A stretch of 64,000 nucleotides of DNA. Source: Marinobacter excellens HL-55 (GTDB taxonomy: Bacteria > Pseudomonadota > Gammaproteobacteria > Pseudomonadales > Oleiphilaceae). Below the pieces are notes generated by a model. The model was not told where the DNA came from and did no database searches. It saw only the letters and a list, made by a program, of their open reading frames with translations. The stretch is from contig LJZQ01000002.1 in assembly GCA_001314845.1 (NCBI GenBank), forward strand, positions 128,765 to 192,764. Direction: 5' to 3'. The translations under genes and the position numbers were made by a program. This document shows positions 30,240 to 40,015 of this stretch, piece after piece; positions within the stretch are counted from its first letter, which is position 1; every line of letters starts with the position of its first letter.

Positions 30240-32039
30240 ATGCGCAGTCACTATTGCGGTGGGATCAACGAATCCCACATTGATCAGGAAGTCACACTCT
30301 GCGGATGGGTACATCGCCGCCGTGACCACGGTGGGGTTATCTTCCTGGATCTGCGAGATCGGGATGGTATGTCTCAGGTGGTTGTTGACCCGGACACCCC
30401 GGAAAGCTTCAGCCTGGCGGAGAAAGTTCGTAGTGAGTTTGTTGTTAAGGTCACCGGCCGCGTGCGTCGCCGTCCGGCAGGCACTGAAAACAACAATATG
30501 CCGACCGGCCAGGTCGAGCTGCTGGGTAAAAAGCTGGTTATCCTGAATGCGGCCGCCACGCCGCCGTTCCCGCTGGATGAGCACGTTGATGTCGGCGAAG
30601 ACGTCCGCCTGCGCTACCGCTTCATCGACCTGCGTCGCCCGGAAATGATCAACCGCTTGCGCTTCCGCTCCCGCGTGACCAGTTACATCCGTAACTTCCT
30701 GGACAGCCGCGGTTTTATGGACGTAGAAACGCCCATTTTGACCCGTGCTACCCCGGAAGGTGCCCGCGATTACCTGGTGCCGAGCCGGACCCACGAGGGT
30801 TCCTTCTTTGCGCTGCCCCAATCACCGCAGCTGTTCAAGCAGATGCTGATGGTGTCGGGTGTTGACCGCTACTACCAGATCGCCAAGTGTTTCCGTGACG
30901 AAGACCTGCGAGCAGATCGTCAGCCCGAGTTTACCCAGGTTGATATCGAGGCCTCCTTCATCGATGAAGAAGTCCTGATGACCCTGAACGAAGACATGAT
31001 TCGTTCGCTGTTCAAAGACGTGCTCGATGTAGAACTGCCGGACTTCCCGCGCATGCCATACTCCGAAGCCATGCAGCGTTTCGGCAGCGACAAGCCGGAC
31101 CTGCGTATCCCGCTGGAACTGCTGGACATCGGCGACCTGGTTGAAAGCGTCGACTTCAAAGTCTTCGCCGGCCCCGCGAAAGATCCGAAAGGCCGGGTTG
31201 CCGCGCTGCGCGTCCCGAAAGGTGGCGAGCTGAGCCGTAAGCAGATCGACGATTACACCAAGTTTGTCGGCATCTACGGCGCCAAAGGCCTGGCCTATAT
31301 CAAGGTCAACGAACTGGCCAAAGGCGTTGAAGGTCTGCAGTCTCCGATTGTGAAGTTCCTGGGTGATGACGTTGCCATGGCCATCATCGAGCGCGTAGGC
31401 GCCGAGGACGGCGACATCGTGTTCTTTGGTGCCGACAAGACCACCATAGTCAACGAAGCCCTGGGCGCACTGCGCATCAAGGTCGGTCACGATCTGAACA
31501 TGCTGACCTGTGAGTGGGCTCCGATGTGGGTGGTCGACTTCCCGATGTTCGAAGAGCTGCCAGACGGCGGCCTGACCGCTATTCACCATCCGTTTACCGC
31601 GCCCTCGTGCACACCGGAAGAATTGGCGGCCAGCCCGGCCACAGCCCTGTCCCGCGCCTATGACATGGTTCTGAACGGCACCGAACTGGGTGGGGGCTCC
31701 ATCCGTATCCACGACGGTAACATGCAGGAAACCGTGTTCCGCATTCTGGGTATTGGTGAAGAAGAAGCCCGCGCCAAGTTTGGCTTCCTGCTAGATGCGC
31801 TGAAGTTTGGTTGCCCGCCGCACGGTGGCCTGGCCTTTGGTCTGGACCGTTTGGTCATGCTGATGACCGGATCGTCGTCGATTCGTGACGTGATTGCCTT
31901 CCCCAAAACCCAGAGCGCCACTTGCTTGATGACCCAGGCACCCGGCGATGTGGATGAAAAGCAGTTGAAAGAACTGCACATTCGATTGCGCCGTTCTGCC
32001 AAGGCTGTCGAAGGCAACAAAGCAGAAGACAAAGAGTAA
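30240..32039 (+). CDS. aspS: Aspartyl-tRNA synthetase, probably non-discriminating
   Basis: Charges tRNA-Asp, and probably tRNA-Asn, with aspartate. 599 residues, bacterial type: N-terminal OB anticodon domain (1-110), class II core with [20 protein letters not shown] and [16 protein letters not shown], a GAD insertion at about 290-420, and motif 3 [12 protein letters not shown]. Residue 30 is His in RRRDHGG where the discriminating E. coli enzyme has Leu, and a Gly is at about 81. Both match residues linked to relaxed tRNA-Asn recognition in P. aeruginosa as I recall. The ATG is at 30240. Confidence 0.96.
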   Translation: MRSHYCGGINESHIDQEVTLCGWVHRRRDHGGVIFLDLRDRDGMSQVVVDPDTPESFSLAEKVRSEFVVKVTGRVRRRPAGTENNNMPTGQVELLGKKLVILNAAATPPFPLDEHVDVGEDVRLRYRFIDLRRPEMINRLRFRSRVTSYIRNFLDSRGFMDVETPILTRATPEGARDYLVPSRTHEGSFFALPQSPQLFKQMLMVSGVDRYYQIAKCFRDEDLRADRQPEFTQVDIEASFIDEEVLMTLNEDMIRSLFKDVLDVELPDFPRMPYSEAMQRFGSDKPDLRIPLELLDIGDLVESVDFKVFAGPAKDPKGRVAALRVPKGGELSRKQIDDYTKFVGIYGAKGLAYIKVNELAKGVEGLQSPIVKFLGDDVAMAIIERVGAEDGDIVFFGADKTTIVNEALGALRIKVGHDLNMLTCEWAPMWVVDFPMFEELPDGGLTAIHHPFTAPSCTPEELAASPATALSRAYDMVLNGTELGGGSIRIHDGNMQETVFRILGIGEEEARAKFGFLLDALKFGCPPHGGLAFGLDRLVMLMTGSSSIRDVIAFPKTQSATCLMTQAPGDVDEKQLKELHIRLRRSAKAVEGNKAEDKE

Positions 32040-32047
32040 GGGCTTGC

Positions 32048-32076
32048 GGCCGAGGGTGGTATCAACGCCCTCGGCC
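32048..32076 (+). terminator. Hairpin between aspS and ruvC
   Basis: Perfect 9-bp GC-rich stem (32048-32056 with 32068-32076) with an 11-base loop and no T-run, so a weak or attenuating site. Confidence 0.45.
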
Positions 32077-32118
32077 AGGCCATACTGGTTTGACGAATGC
32101 ACTTCTGAGGGCAGGTGG

Positions 32119-32646
32119 ATGGCAATCATCCTGGGCGTAGATCCTGGCTCCCGCATTACCGGTTACGGCATCATTCGGGTAGAAGGTCGCCAGATCGAGT
32201 ACATCGACAGCGGCTGCATTCGGGTAGGTGATAAACCGATGGCCGAGCGCCTGCAAACCATATTTCATAGCCTGGCTGTGCTGATTGGTGAATATCGCCC
32301 GGATGAGTTCGCCATCGAGCAGGTGTTCATGGCGCGCAATCCCGATTCTGCGCTCAAACTGGGTCAGGCCCGGGGTGCCGCGATTGTCAGCGCCGCCAAC
32401 AGTGGTCTGGCGGTCCATGAATACTCGGCGAGGCAGGTCAAGCAAGCCGTTGTTGGCACGGGTGGCGCGGATAAAGCTCAGGTCCAGCACATGGTCCAGA
32501 CTTTGCTCTCGCTCTCACGTAAACCTCAGGAAGATGCCGCTGATGCTTTGGCCATTGCTCTGTGCCACGCCCACATGAATCAAAGCATGCTGAAACTTGC
32601 GGGGGTTGGTGGCAAAGTGCGGGGCGGCCGTGTCCGGCGACAATAA
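32119..32646 (+). CDS. ruvC: Crossover junction endodeoxyribonuclease RuvC
   Basis: Resolves Holliday junctions by symmetric nicking. 175 residues, RNase H fold. Acidic catalytic residues are visible: Asp8 in LGVDPGS, Glu near 68 in FAIEQVF, and the pair in [11 protein letters not shown] near 140. A clear GAGGGCAGGTGG site precedes the ATG. It is first of ruvC-ruvA-ruvB. Confidence 0.96.
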   Translation: MAIILGVDPGSRITGYGIIRVEGRQIEYIDSGCIRVGDKPMAERLQTIFHSLAVLIGEYRPDEFAIEQVFMARNPDSALKLGQARGAAIVSAANSGLAVHEYSARQVKQAVVGTGGADKAQVQHMVQTLLSLSRKPQEDAADALAIALCHAHMNQSMLKLAGVGGKVRGGRVRRQ

Positions 32647-32676
32647 CAGGCTGGCTACAGCCACAGGAGACCTGCT

Positions 32677-33306
32677 TTGATTGGTCGTATCCGAGGATTG
32701 TTAGTAGAAAAGACCCCAGGCCATGCTCTGGTTGAGTGCTCCGGACTGGGTTACGAAATTGATATTCCTTATACCACCTTCTTCCACCTGCCGGAAACCG
32801 GTCAGGAAGTTACCCTGCATACCCATTTCGCCGTTCGGGAAGATGCCCAGAGTCTGTTTGGCTTTGTCTCCCGCCTGGATCGGGATCTTTTCCGGTTGTT
32901 GATCAAGGTAAACGGCGTGGGGCCAAAACTGGCGGTGGGTATTTTGTCAGGGCTGGATGCACAACAGTTTATCCGTTGTGTTGAAGCGCGAGACGTCAAC
33001 TCACTGGTCAAATTGCCGGGTGTCGGCAAGAAAACGGCCGAGCGATTATTGATTGAAATGACCGACCGCATAGGTCAGCTCGAGGGGCAGTTTATACCGA
33101 CTGCGCCTGGCGTGACCGGTTCGGGCGGGCTTCAGGCAGCGCCTGTGGCAAATCATGATCCCAGAGAAGAAGCGGAATCCGCTTTGATTTCACTCGGTTA
33201 CAAGCCCCAGGAGGCGGCCAGGGCGATTGCGAAGGTCGCAGAGCCCGACATGACCAGCGAGTCGCTGATCCGTCTCGCCTTGCGCAACATGATCCCGGCC
33301 GGGTAA
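32677..33306 (+). CDS. ruvA: Holliday junction helicase subunit RuvA
   Basis: Tetrameric junction-binding protein that loads RuvB. 209 residues. Domain I is an OB fold starting IGRIRGLLVEK, domain II has tandem helix-hairpin-helix motifs (VNGVGPKLAVGIL and LPGVGKKTAERLL), and the C-terminal UBA-like domain III contacts RuvB. It starts at TTG with CAGGAG before it. A terminator overlaps its stop codon. Confidence 0.96.
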   Translation: MIGRIRGLLVEKTPGHALVECSGLGYEIDIPYTTFFHLPETGQEVTLHTHFAVREDAQSLFGFVSRLDRDLFRLLIKVNGVGPKLAVGILSGLDAQQFIRCVEARDVNSLVKLPGVGKKTAERLLIEMTDRIGQLEGQFIPTAPGVTGSGGLQAAPVANHDPREEAESALISLGYKPQEAARAIAKVAEPDMTSESLIRLALRNMIPAG

Positions 33307-33328
33307 TTTCTGATTCCCCGGCTTTTTT
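33298..33328 (+). terminator. Intrinsic terminator at the end of ruvA
   Basis: GCCGGG (33298-33303) pairs with CCCGGC (33317-33322) and six T follow. The left arm is inside the last ruvA codons, so it would uncouple ruvB from ruvCA. Confidence 0.65.
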
Positions 33329-33377
33329 ATGTCGCCTCATGACACCAATGTGTAGAGAGCGTAACGTGACTCCCGTA

Positions 33378-33464
33378 ATGCCCTTTGTACAATTGGTGCA
33401 TCTTGAACATAAGGCTGAACAAGCGGGCAGGTTGTTTATTCCCAGCAAGCGGATATTGCCATGA
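33378..33464 (+). CDS. Possible 28-codon leader ORF overlapping the ruvB start
   Basis: ATG at 33378 opens a 28-codon frame whose TGA overlaps the ruvB ATG (ATGA). It lies after the ruvA terminator, in the leader of ruvB. It has no convincing ribosome site and I recognise no family, so it may be chance. If translated it would couple ruvB translation. Confidence 0.25.
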   Translation: MPFVQLVHLEHKAEQAGRLFIPSKRILP

Positions 33465-34492
33465 TTGAATCCGACCGACTGATATCGGCAAAGGGCGGTG
33501 AGTACGAAGAAGTGCATGACAGGGCCATTCGCCCCACCTTGCTATCTGAGTACGTTGGTCAACCGACGGTTCGAGAGCAGATGGAAATTTTCATTTCCGC
33601 TGCACGAGCGCGTCAGGAAGCGCTGGATCACGTTCTGATTTTCGGCCCGCCGGGTCTTGGTAAAACCACGCTGGCCAACATCATCGCCAATGAAATGGGG
33701 GTGGCGATTAAAACCACCTCGGGGCCGGTACTTGAAAAAGCCGGCGACCTGGCGGCGATGCTGACCAATCTTGAGGAAGGCGATGTCCTGTTCATTGATG
33801 AGATCCATCGCCTGAGCGCAGCGGTTGAAGAAGTACTCTATCCGGCCATGGAAGACTATCAGCTGGACATCATGATCGGTGAAGGGCCTGCCGCGCGGTC
33901 AATCAAGCTCGACCTGCCGCCATTCACCCTGGTGGGAGCTACCACCCGCGCCGGCTTGCTGACGTCTCCGTTGCGGGATCGTTTTGGCATTGTCCAGCGG
34001 CTTGAGTTCTACAACACAGAGGATCTGACCCACATCATCACCCGGTCGGCGCGGTTGTCGTCGGTCGCCATTGATGGCGCCGGAGCCTTTGAAATCGCCC
34101 GTCGCTCCCGTGGCACGCCACGGATCGCCAACCGCTTGCTCCGGCGGGTAAGGGACTTTGCGGAAGTGCGCGCTGATGGCCGCATCACCGCAGAGATAGC
34201 TGATCAGGCTCTGAACATGTTGAAAGTGGACAGTCAGGGCTTTGACCACATGGACCGCCGGCTGTTGTTGGCGATGATCGAAAAGTTCGATGGTGGTCCG
34301 GTCGGCGTTGAGAGCCTGGCGGCGGCAATCAGTGAGGAGCGGGGCACGATCGAAGACGTTCTGGAGCCGTTTCTGATCCAGCAGGGTTATATGCTCCGGA
34401 CACCAAGAGGCCGAATGGTGACCTCAAGTGCTTATCAGCACTTTGGTGTGGTGCCGCCAAAGTCGGGCAGGGAGGAAAGCTCCTTTGACTAA
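33461..34492 (+). CDS. ruvB: Holliday junction helicase ATPase RuvB
   Basis: AAA+ motor driving branch migration with RuvA. 343 residues. Walker A is [16 protein letters not shown], Walker [11 protein letters not shown], sensor 1 LVGATTRAG, and a C-terminal winged helix includes [11 protein letters not shown]. It is full length. Its last eight bases overlap the ybgC TTG start, tying recombination genes to the Tol-Pal operon as in pseudomonads. Confidence 0.97.
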   Translation: MIESDRLISAKGGEYEEVHDRAIRPTLLSEYVGQPTVREQMEIFISAARARQEALDHVLIFGPPGLGKTTLANIIANEMGVAIKTTSGPVLEKAGDLAAMLTNLEEGDVLFIDEIHRLSAAVEEVLYPAMEDYQLDIMIGEGPAARSIKLDLPPFTLVGATTRAGLLTSPLRDRFGIVQRLEFYNTEDLTHIITRSARLSSVAIDGAGAFEIARRSRGTPRIANRLLRRVRDFAEVRADGRITAEIADQALNMLKVDSQGFDHMDRRLLLAMIEKFDGGPVGVESLAAAISEERGTIEDVLEPFLIQQGYMLRTPRGRMVTSSAYQHFGVVPPKSGREESSFD

Positions 34493-34904
34493 TACCAACG
34501 CCATCTTCGAACTACCCATCCGGGTCTATATCGAAGACACCGATGCCGGTGGTATCGTCTTCCATGCCAAGTATCTCCACTATATGGAGCGGGCTCGGAC
34601 CGAGTGGGTAAGAAGTCAGGGCGTTGGTTTGCGTGCTGGCCTTGAAGACAACATCAGTTACGTGGTGCAGCGCATGAACCTGCACTATGTGGTGCCGGCC
34701 AGGCTGGATGATCAGCTGCTTGCGACCGCAGAGCCCATTGCGTCTTCGCGAGTATGGATGACGTTTCGGCAGCAAGTGCTCAGAGCGGCGGATCGCCAGT
34801 TAATGTGTGAGGCGGAAGTGCGGGTTGCCTGCATTGCGCTGGATACCGGGAAGCCGCGCCGGCTGCCTGAAAACATGCAAAGCATTCTTAACAAAACGAT
34901 TTAA
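34485..34904 (+). CDS. ybgC: Tol-Pal-associated acyl-CoA thioesterase
   Basis: A 139-residue hotdog-fold thioesterase that hydrolyses short or medium acyl-CoA; it is the usual first gene of tol-pal operons. The catalytic block is [20 protein letters not shown], with the Asp of the DTDAGGIV motif. It starts at a TTG overlapping the ruvB stop region, with GGAGG about nine bases upstream. The longer open frame starting at 34428 is inside ruvB and was rejected. Confidence 0.93.
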   Translation: MTNTNAIFELPIRVYIEDTDAGGIVFHAKYLHYMERARTEWVRSQGVGLRAGLEDNISYVVQRMNLHYVVPARLDDQLLATAEPIASSRVWMTFRQQVLRAADRQLMCEAEVRVACIALDTGKPRRLPENMQSILNKTI

Positions 34905-34942
34905 TTAATTGAAAAGCATACAAACTTAGTTGGGAGTACACA

Positions 34943-35629
34943 GTGGAAGCGGAACTTTCAGTCTGGTATCTGATTGCCAATGCCGGTGTCTTGGTACAGT
35001 TGGTCATGCTGTTGCTGGTGCTGGCCTCGGTGGTGTCCTGGGCGTTGATTTTTCAGCGCATTCAGGTGTTCCGAAAGGCAAAGCAGTCGCAACTGGCGTT
35101 CGAGGAGCGGTTCTGGTCCGGGATGGATCTGGGTCAGCTCTATAAAGAGGTGAACGCAGACCCGACTCCGTATTCCGGTATGGAATCGGTATTTCGCGCC
35201 GGCTTCAAGGAGTTCTCCCGATTGCGTCAGCAAAGCCGCGATGCCGACGCCGTGATGGAAGGCACGCAGCGAGCCATGCGAGTCGCGTTCTCCCGCGAGC
35301 AGGAGCGTCTGGAGATGCATCTTCCGTTCCTGGCGACGGTCGGCTCGACCAGTCCTTACGTGGGCCTGTTTGGCACCGTCTGGGGCATCATGAACTCTTT
35401 CCGTGGCCTTGCGCAGGCGCAGCAGGCCACCCTGGCGACGGTGGCGCCGGGTATCTCGGAAGCTTTGATTGCAACTGCCATGGGCCTGTTTGCAGCGATC
35501 CCGGCCGTTATTGCCTATAACCGTTTCTCTGCCATGTCGGACGCACTTTTGAAAAACTATGAAACCTTTGCCGAAGAGTTTTCCAGCATTCTGCATCGGC
35601 GTGTGCACAACAGTGATCAGGCGGCTTGA
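34943..35629 (+). CDS. tolQ: Tol-Pal motor subunit TolQ
   Basis: A 228-residue inner-membrane protein with three TM helices (about 15-38, 135-155, 168-190), homologous to ExbB/MotA. YVGLFGTVWGIMNSF and ISEALIATAMGLFAAIPAV are the TolQ hallmarks. With TolR it uses proton flow to energise TolA for outer-membrane constriction at division. It starts at GTG after TTGGGAG. Confidence 0.96.
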   Translation: MEAELSVWYLIANAGVLVQLVMLLLVLASVVSWALIFQRIQVFRKAKQSQLAFEERFWSGMDLGQLYKEVNADPTPYSGMESVFRAGFKEFSRLRQQSRDADAVMEGTQRAMRVAFSREQERLEMHLPFLATVGSTSPYVGLFGTVWGIMNSFRGLAQAQQATLATVAPGISEALIATAMGLFAAIPAVIAYNRFSAMSDALLKNYETFAEEFSSILHRRVHNSDQAA

Positions 35630-35660
35630 TGGCACTTATCGCTAACGGGAGATTAACGGT

Positions 35661-36110
35661 ATGAGCGGCATGAAAGGCATGATGTCTCAGGATCGGCGCA
35701 AGCCGATGTCAGAGATCAACGTAGTGCCATATATCGACGTTATGCTGGTGTTGCTGGTGATCTTTATGGTGACGGCACCCATGCTGACCCAGGGTGTGAA
35801 AGTCGATCTGCCCCAGACCACATCCGATCCCATTCAGTCTGAAAAGGACGTGGAATCCATCACCGTATCGGTAGACAGCAATGGCGCCTATTACCTCGAG
35901 GTGGGCGACAGCAGCGGTGATCCGATGTCGCTGTCTGAAGTCAGGGAGCAGGTTGCCAGAATCCTGTCGCAGCGCACCGATGGTGAAGTGTTGGTTCGTG
36001 GAGACGAATTTGTTGAGTACGGTGTTGTCGTCAGGCTGATGGCGGAACTTCAGGCCGCGGGCGCAACCGGTGTTGGCTTGATTACCGACACCCCCCGGGA
36101 AAGGCCGTAA
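35661..36110 (+). CDS. tolR: Tol-Pal motor subunit TolR
   Basis: A 149-residue protein with one TM helix holding the essential Asp in VVPYIDVMLVLLVIFMV, then a periplasmic domain. Partner of TolQ. It is distinct from the ExbD copy at 8.6 kb; the MSEINVVPYIDV sequence and context assign this one to Tol. Confidence 0.96.
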   Translation: MSGMKGMMSQDRRKPMSEINVVPYIDVMLVLLVIFMVTAPMLTQGVKVDLPQTTSDPIQSEKDVESITVSVDSNGAYYLEVGDSSGDPMSLSEVREQVARILSQRTDGEVLVRGDEFVEYGVVVRLMAELQAAGATGVGLITDTPRERP

Positions 36111-36128
36111 CAGGGTGGCATTATTGTT

Positions 36129-37157
36129 GTGAAGGGTCACAAACGGGAAGTTATCAGTACCGAACCAGCGCCGCTGAAATCACCGGTGGTAATGTCGGTT
36201 GCCTTGCACCTGCTGATTATGGTGATCGCGCTTGCGGGCTGGTCCTGGACATCGCCGGTGTCGGAACCGGAACCCCGGTTGATTTCTGCGCGTCTGGTCA
36301 GTCCCGAGCCTCGACCGAGCCCGGTGGTGGATGAGCAGGATCAGCGGTATCTTGAGCAGGAGCGGCGCCAGCAGGAGGAGCGTGAGCGTCAGCAGGAAGA
36401 AGCTGAACGCCGGAGACAGCAAGAGCAGGCACGTCAGGAAGCTGAGCGCCAGGCTCAGGCAAGACAGCGCGAGGAAGAACAGGAGCGCCAACAGGCCCAA
36501 GCCCGTGAGCGGGCAGAACAGCAGGCTCGGGAGCAAGAAGCGGCCAGGCAACGAGCAGAAGCCGAGGCCAAAGAACGGGAAAGGCAGCGCGCTGAAGAAG
36601 AGCGTCGTCAGCAGCAAGAGGCTGAGCGTAAAGCCGAAGAAGAGAAACGGAGACAGGAAGAGCGGCGCAAGCAGGAAGAGGCTGAGCGAAAGCGGCAGGA
36701 AGAGGTGGCTCGCCAAGAAGCTGAACGAAAACGCCAGGAAGCTGAGCGCCGTTTGAGAGAGCAGCAACTTGAGGCGCTGGCGGATCAGTCAAACCGTGAG
36801 CGTGAGGCGGAAGCCCGCCGTCAGCAAGAAGCGGCTGCGGCCCGCGCCCGTGAGGCGCAAATGCTGACCGAAAGCGAGAAATACCAGTCGTTGATTCGGG
36901 AGCGGTTGAGTCAGGCCTGGTATCCGCCGTCGTCCGCTACCGAGGACATGACGGCCCGGTTGCAGATAACCCTGCTGCCGACCGGGGAACTGGCCAACGT
37001 AAGACTGGTCAGCAGTAGCGGGAATACTGCGTTTGATAACTCGGCGCTGGGTGCCGTCCGGTCCTTAACCCGGTACCCGGTGCCGTCAGATCGGGATACG
37101 TTCGAGCGCTATTTTCGCCAGTTCACCATCGAATTTAACCCGCAAAGGTTGCGGTGA
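36129..37157 (+). CDS. tolA: Tol-Pal energy transducer TolA
   Basis: A 342-residue protein spanning the periplasm. The N-terminal TM is about residues 18-38. A very long helical/coiled domain (about 65-250) is made almost only of Gln, Arg, Glu, Ala and Lys. The C-terminal TolA domain III (about 255-342, with RERLSQAWYPP) binds Pal/TolB. The helical domain is richer in Gln/Arg than the Lys-Ala-Glu repeat of E. coli TolA. It starts at GTG and its stop overlaps the tolB GTG. Confidence 0.94.
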   Translation: MKGHKREVISTEPAPLKSPVVMSVALHLLIMVIALAGWSWTSPVSEPEPRLISARLVSPEPRPSPVVDEQDQRYLEQERRQQEERERQQEEAERRRQQEQARQEAERQAQARQREEEQERQQAQARERAEQQAREQEAARQRAEAEAKERERQRAEEERRQQQEAERKAEEEKRRQEERRKQEEAERKRQEEVARQEAERKRQEAERRLREQQLEALADQSNREREAEARRQQEAAAARAREAQMLTESEKYQSLIRERLSQAWYPPSSATEDMTARLQITLLPTGELANVRLVSSSGNTAFDNSALGAVRSLTRYPVPSDRDTFERYFRQFTIEFNPQRLR

Positions 37158-38491
37158 GGCCTATGACTTTGATGACACATAACGCTTATCGCCAGGGATT
37201 TCCTTTTGCCACTGCGCTCACAGCACTGGTGCTGTTCATGCTGGTTGCCGGCAGCGCCAGGGCGGAGTTGCTGATTCGCATCACAGAAGGCGCAGATGCG
37301 GCGCTGCCTATTGCTGTGGTGCCGTTCGCCGAGAGCGGAGCGATGCCCGCCGGTGACAAGGTCAGCAGCATTGTTCAGGCCGACCTCACCATGAGTGGCG
37401 AATTTCGCCCGCTGGATCCTTCGAAAATGCTCAGCCTGCCCTCGCAGCGCTCGGAAGTGTACTTCCGCGACTGGCGCCTGTTGGGGCAGCGGTATGTGCT
37501 GGTCGGCCAGCTTAACCGAACAGGGGAGCGGGTCGAGGCCAGATACGAACTGTTCGACGTGAACCGTGAAGAGCGTATTCTGGGGGAAACCGCGGGTGCC
37601 TCCGCTAACAATGTCAGAACGCTAGCCCACCACATCAGTGATCGGGTCTATGAGGCGATCACCGGTGATCCGGGCGTATTTTCCACAAAGTTGGCCTACA
37701 TTACGCTCAACAGGACGGGCGATGAAACCCGTTACCGGTTGCAGGTCAGCGATGTCGACGGAAAGCGTGCAAGAGTGCGCCTGGAAAGCCGTGAGCCGAT
37801 CCTTTCGCCAGCCTGGTCGCCCGATGGAAAGCAGTTGGCCTATGTGTCGTTCGAGACCGGCAAGCCGGTTGTGTTTACTCACGAACTGGCCACCGGTGAG
37901 CGCAAGAAAGCGGCGGATTTCCCGGGTCTGAACTCGGCACCGGCGTGGTCTCCGGACGGCAAGTCGTTGCTTCTGACTTTGTCGAAGGACGGCAATGCCG
38001 AGATTTATCGCCTGGAGATCGCCTCCGGCAATCTGACCAGGCTAACCAACCACTGGGCGATTGACACTGAAGGTGTCTGGGATCATACCGGCCGGGGAAT
38101 TTTCTACACCTCGGACCGCTCCGGCGGGCCACAGATTTATCATATGGAACGCCTGGGTGCTGAGCCCAAGCGCATCACCTTTGGCAGTCGTTACAACGCC
38201 CGCGCGCGCCCGGATGCCAAGGGTGAGTACGTCTACTATGTTCATCAGCGGAACCGGGCGTTTCACATTGCCCGCATCAATCTGAAAAATGGTGAAGAAT
38301 CCGTTATCACCCGGACAGAATCGGATGAATCACCGAGTGTTTCGCCAAACGGACGCATGTTGATTTACGCCACCCAGCAGAACGGTACCAGTGTGCTGAC
38401 GGTCGTGTCAGCGAACGGCGGGGCAGCCTACAGCCTGCCTGCAGCCGACGGTGATGTTCGTGAGCCCGCCTGGGGCCCTATCGTTCGCTAA
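37154..38491 (+). CDS. tolB: Tol-Pal periplasmic beta-propeller TolB
   Basis: A 445-residue periplasmic protein with a Sec signal peptide (cleavage after GSARA near residue 37). An N-terminal domain covers about 38-165, followed by a six-bladed propeller with repeats such as SPAWSPDGKQLAYVSF, APAWSPDGKSLLLTL and SPSVSPNGRMLIYAT. It binds Pal and TolA. Start: GTG 37154 with AAGG upstream; ATGs at 37163 and 37172 are alternatives. Confidence 0.95.
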   Translation: MRPMTLMTHNAYRQGFPFATALTALVLFMLVAGSARAELLIRITEGADAALPIAVVPFAESGAMPAGDKVSSIVQADLTMSGEFRPLDPSKMLSLPSQRSEVYFRDWRLLGQRYVLVGQLNRTGERVEARYELFDVNREERILGETAGASANNVRTLAHHISDRVYEAITGDPGVFSTKLAYITLNRTGDETRYRLQVSDVDGKRARVRLESREPILSPAWSPDGKQLAYVSFETGKPVVFTHELATGERKKAADFPGLNSAPAWSPDGKSLLLTLSKDGNAEIYRLEIASGNLTRLTNHWAIDTEGVWDHTGRGIFYTSDRSGGPQIYHMERLGAEPKRITFGSRYNARARPDAKGEYVYYVHQRNRAFHIARINLKNGEESVITRTESDESPSVSPNGRMLIYATQQNGTSVLTVVSANGGAAYSLPAADGDVREPAWGPIVR

Positions 38492-38531
38492 TAGTGTTTG
38501 ATAAAACCAAGCCAAAAAAGGAAGTGCACAC

Positions 38532-39101
38532 ATGAAATTTTCAGTACAGTCCAAAGCATTCGCAATGTTGTTGTCTGTTGGCCTGGTGGCCGGTTGTAGT
38601 TCTACCGGGGATACCATGGATGAAGAGGGTTACGGTTCAGATGTTGCGCCTTTAGACAAGGACGGCGTTTCCACTGTATACAGCGGCGCGGATGGAGATG
38701 ATGTTTCTTCCTCCGACCTTTCTGACGATCAGCGCCAGGCTGCTCAGCAGCAGGCGGAGCAGGAAGCCCTGCGCAATATCACCGTTTTCTACTTTGACTT
38801 CGATACCTCCGAGATCAAGCAGGAAGCACGGGATGTTCTGGTGGCGCACGCCCGTTACCTGGCTGATAACCCGCGCCAGAACGTGCGCATTGAAGGTCAC
38901 ACAGACGAGCGCGGCACCAAGGAGTACAACCTGGCTCTGGGTGAGCGCCGTGCCAGTGCCATCCAGCGCTTTTTGATCGTAAACGGAGCTTCCCGTGGCC
39001 AGCTTGAAACCATAAGCTATGGTGAAGAGAAGCCAGCGGTGCGTGGTTCATCTGAAAGCGCCTGGGCGCAGAACCGTCGCGTTGAGCTGGTGTTCCAGTA
39101 A
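38532..39101 (+). CDS. pal: Peptidoglycan-associated lipoprotein Pal
   Basis: A 189-residue outer-membrane lipoprotein. The lipobox LVAGC puts the lipidated Cys at 22. An acidic linker follows, then an OmpA-like domain with VRIEGHTDERGTKEYNLALG and ERRASAIQRFL, which binds meso-DAP in peptidoglycan. It lies after tolB with 40 bases between. Confidence 0.97.
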   Translation: MKFSVQSKAFAMLLSVGLVAGCSSTGDTMDEEGYGSDVAPLDKDGVSTVYSGADGDDVSSSDLSDDQRQAAQQQAEQEALRNITVFYFDFDTSEIKQEARDVLVAHARYLADNPRQNVRIEGHTDERGTKEYNLALGERRASAIQRFLIVNGASRGQLETISYGEEKPAVRGSSESAWAQNRRVELVFQ

Positions 39102-39126
39102 TCGAAGTTAACTACCGGAAGGTCCC

Positions 39127-39897
39127 ATGAGAAATCTGCTCATGGCGACAGTGCTGCTCCCGCTGGGCCTTGGCCTGGCGGGAGTCAGTCAGGCACAGTC
39201 GTCCACACCCGCGTTTCAGAACAATACCTCCGAGGCCCAGCGAAAGTCTGGTAATAACCAGGCCACGGCGGAATTGTTTTACATGATTCAACAGCTCCAG
39301 GCGGATGTCCGCCGGCTTCAGGGTCAGGTAGAGGAGCAACAACATCAGGTCAGTCGGCTGCAGCAGCAAAGTCGTGATCGCTATGTCGACCTGGATCAGC
39401 GCATCCTTGAGCTTTCCAAAGCAGTTGAGGCAAACGTATCCTCAGGAAGCGCAACAACGGCGGGGGCGACTGGTCAGGGCGATGAGCAGCCAGTGCCGGT
39501 GAGGGTTTACCGGTCTCCGGGTGCCGACGAGCAAAAATCCTACGATGCCATTATTGATCTCATTCGCAATAAAAAGGATTTCGACACCGCCATCAGTCGG
39601 ATCTATGAGTTTATTGATCAATACCCGGAAGGCGACCTGACCGTTAACGCCTATTACTGGCTTGGCGAAGTGTATCTGGCAGAACCGAAGCTGGAGCAGG
39701 CCAAACAGGCGTTCACCATTGTGGCAACACGCTTCAATGATCATCGCAAGGCACCGGACGCGGTCTATAAGCTCGGTGTAACGCTGAATCGCCTGGGAGA
39801 GAAAGAGGAAGCAAAGCGCAGGATGCAAAGTGTGGTGGAGCGTTATCCGAACACTGGAGCAGCGGATCTTGCCCGTAAGTTTCTTGAGTCTGCGTGA
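39127..39897 (+). CDS. cpoB: Cell division coordinator CpoB (YbgF)
   Basis: A 256-residue periplasmic protein with a signal peptide ending about residue 24 (VSQA-QS). A coiled-coil trimerisation segment runs from about 45 to 100 (IQQLQADVRRLQGQVEEQQ), and C-terminal TPR repeats start at 130 (for example NAYYWLGEVYLAEPKLEQAK). It links PBP1B and Tol during constriction in E. coli. Last gene of ybgC-tolQRAB-pal-cpoB. Confidence 0.94.
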   Translation: MRNLLMATVLLPLGLGLAGVSQAQSSTPAFQNNTSEAQRKSGNNQATAELFYMIQQLQADVRRLQGQVEEQQHQVSRLQQQSRDRYVDLDQRILELSKAVEANVSSGSATTAGATGQGDEQPVPVRVYRSPGADEQKSYDAIIDLIRNKKDFDTAISRIYEFIDQYPEGDLTVNAYYWLGEVYLAEPKLEQAKQAFTIVATRFNDHRKAPDAVYKLGVTLNRLGEKEEAKRRMQSVVERYPNTGAADLARKFLESA

Positions 39898-39974
39898 AAT
39901 TGCTCACGGATTGATCCGGTTGTTTGTATCTTGATCGCATCGTTAAAAAATTTGGCCAATCCCCAAGAAAGGGG

Positions 39975-40002
39975 TTGATCAGCGACGAAATATCAGTAAT
40001 AT
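39975..40002 (+). promoter_or_regulatory. Stable-RNA promoter for the tRNA-Lys genes
   Basis: TTGATC and TAATAT separated by 16 bases, followed by a GC-rich discriminator (GTGCGCC), typical of stringently controlled tRNA promoters. The start point is near 40009, just before the first tRNA. Confidence 0.6.
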
Positions 40003-40015
40003 GTGCGCCTCGTTT

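Noticed and set aside
36180-36792. Two hydrophobic/proline-rich antisense frames opposite tolA
   Set aside because: They are the reverse complement of the repetitive Gln/Arg/Glu codons and so spell Leu/Phe or Pro/Ala tracts; not real membrane proteins.
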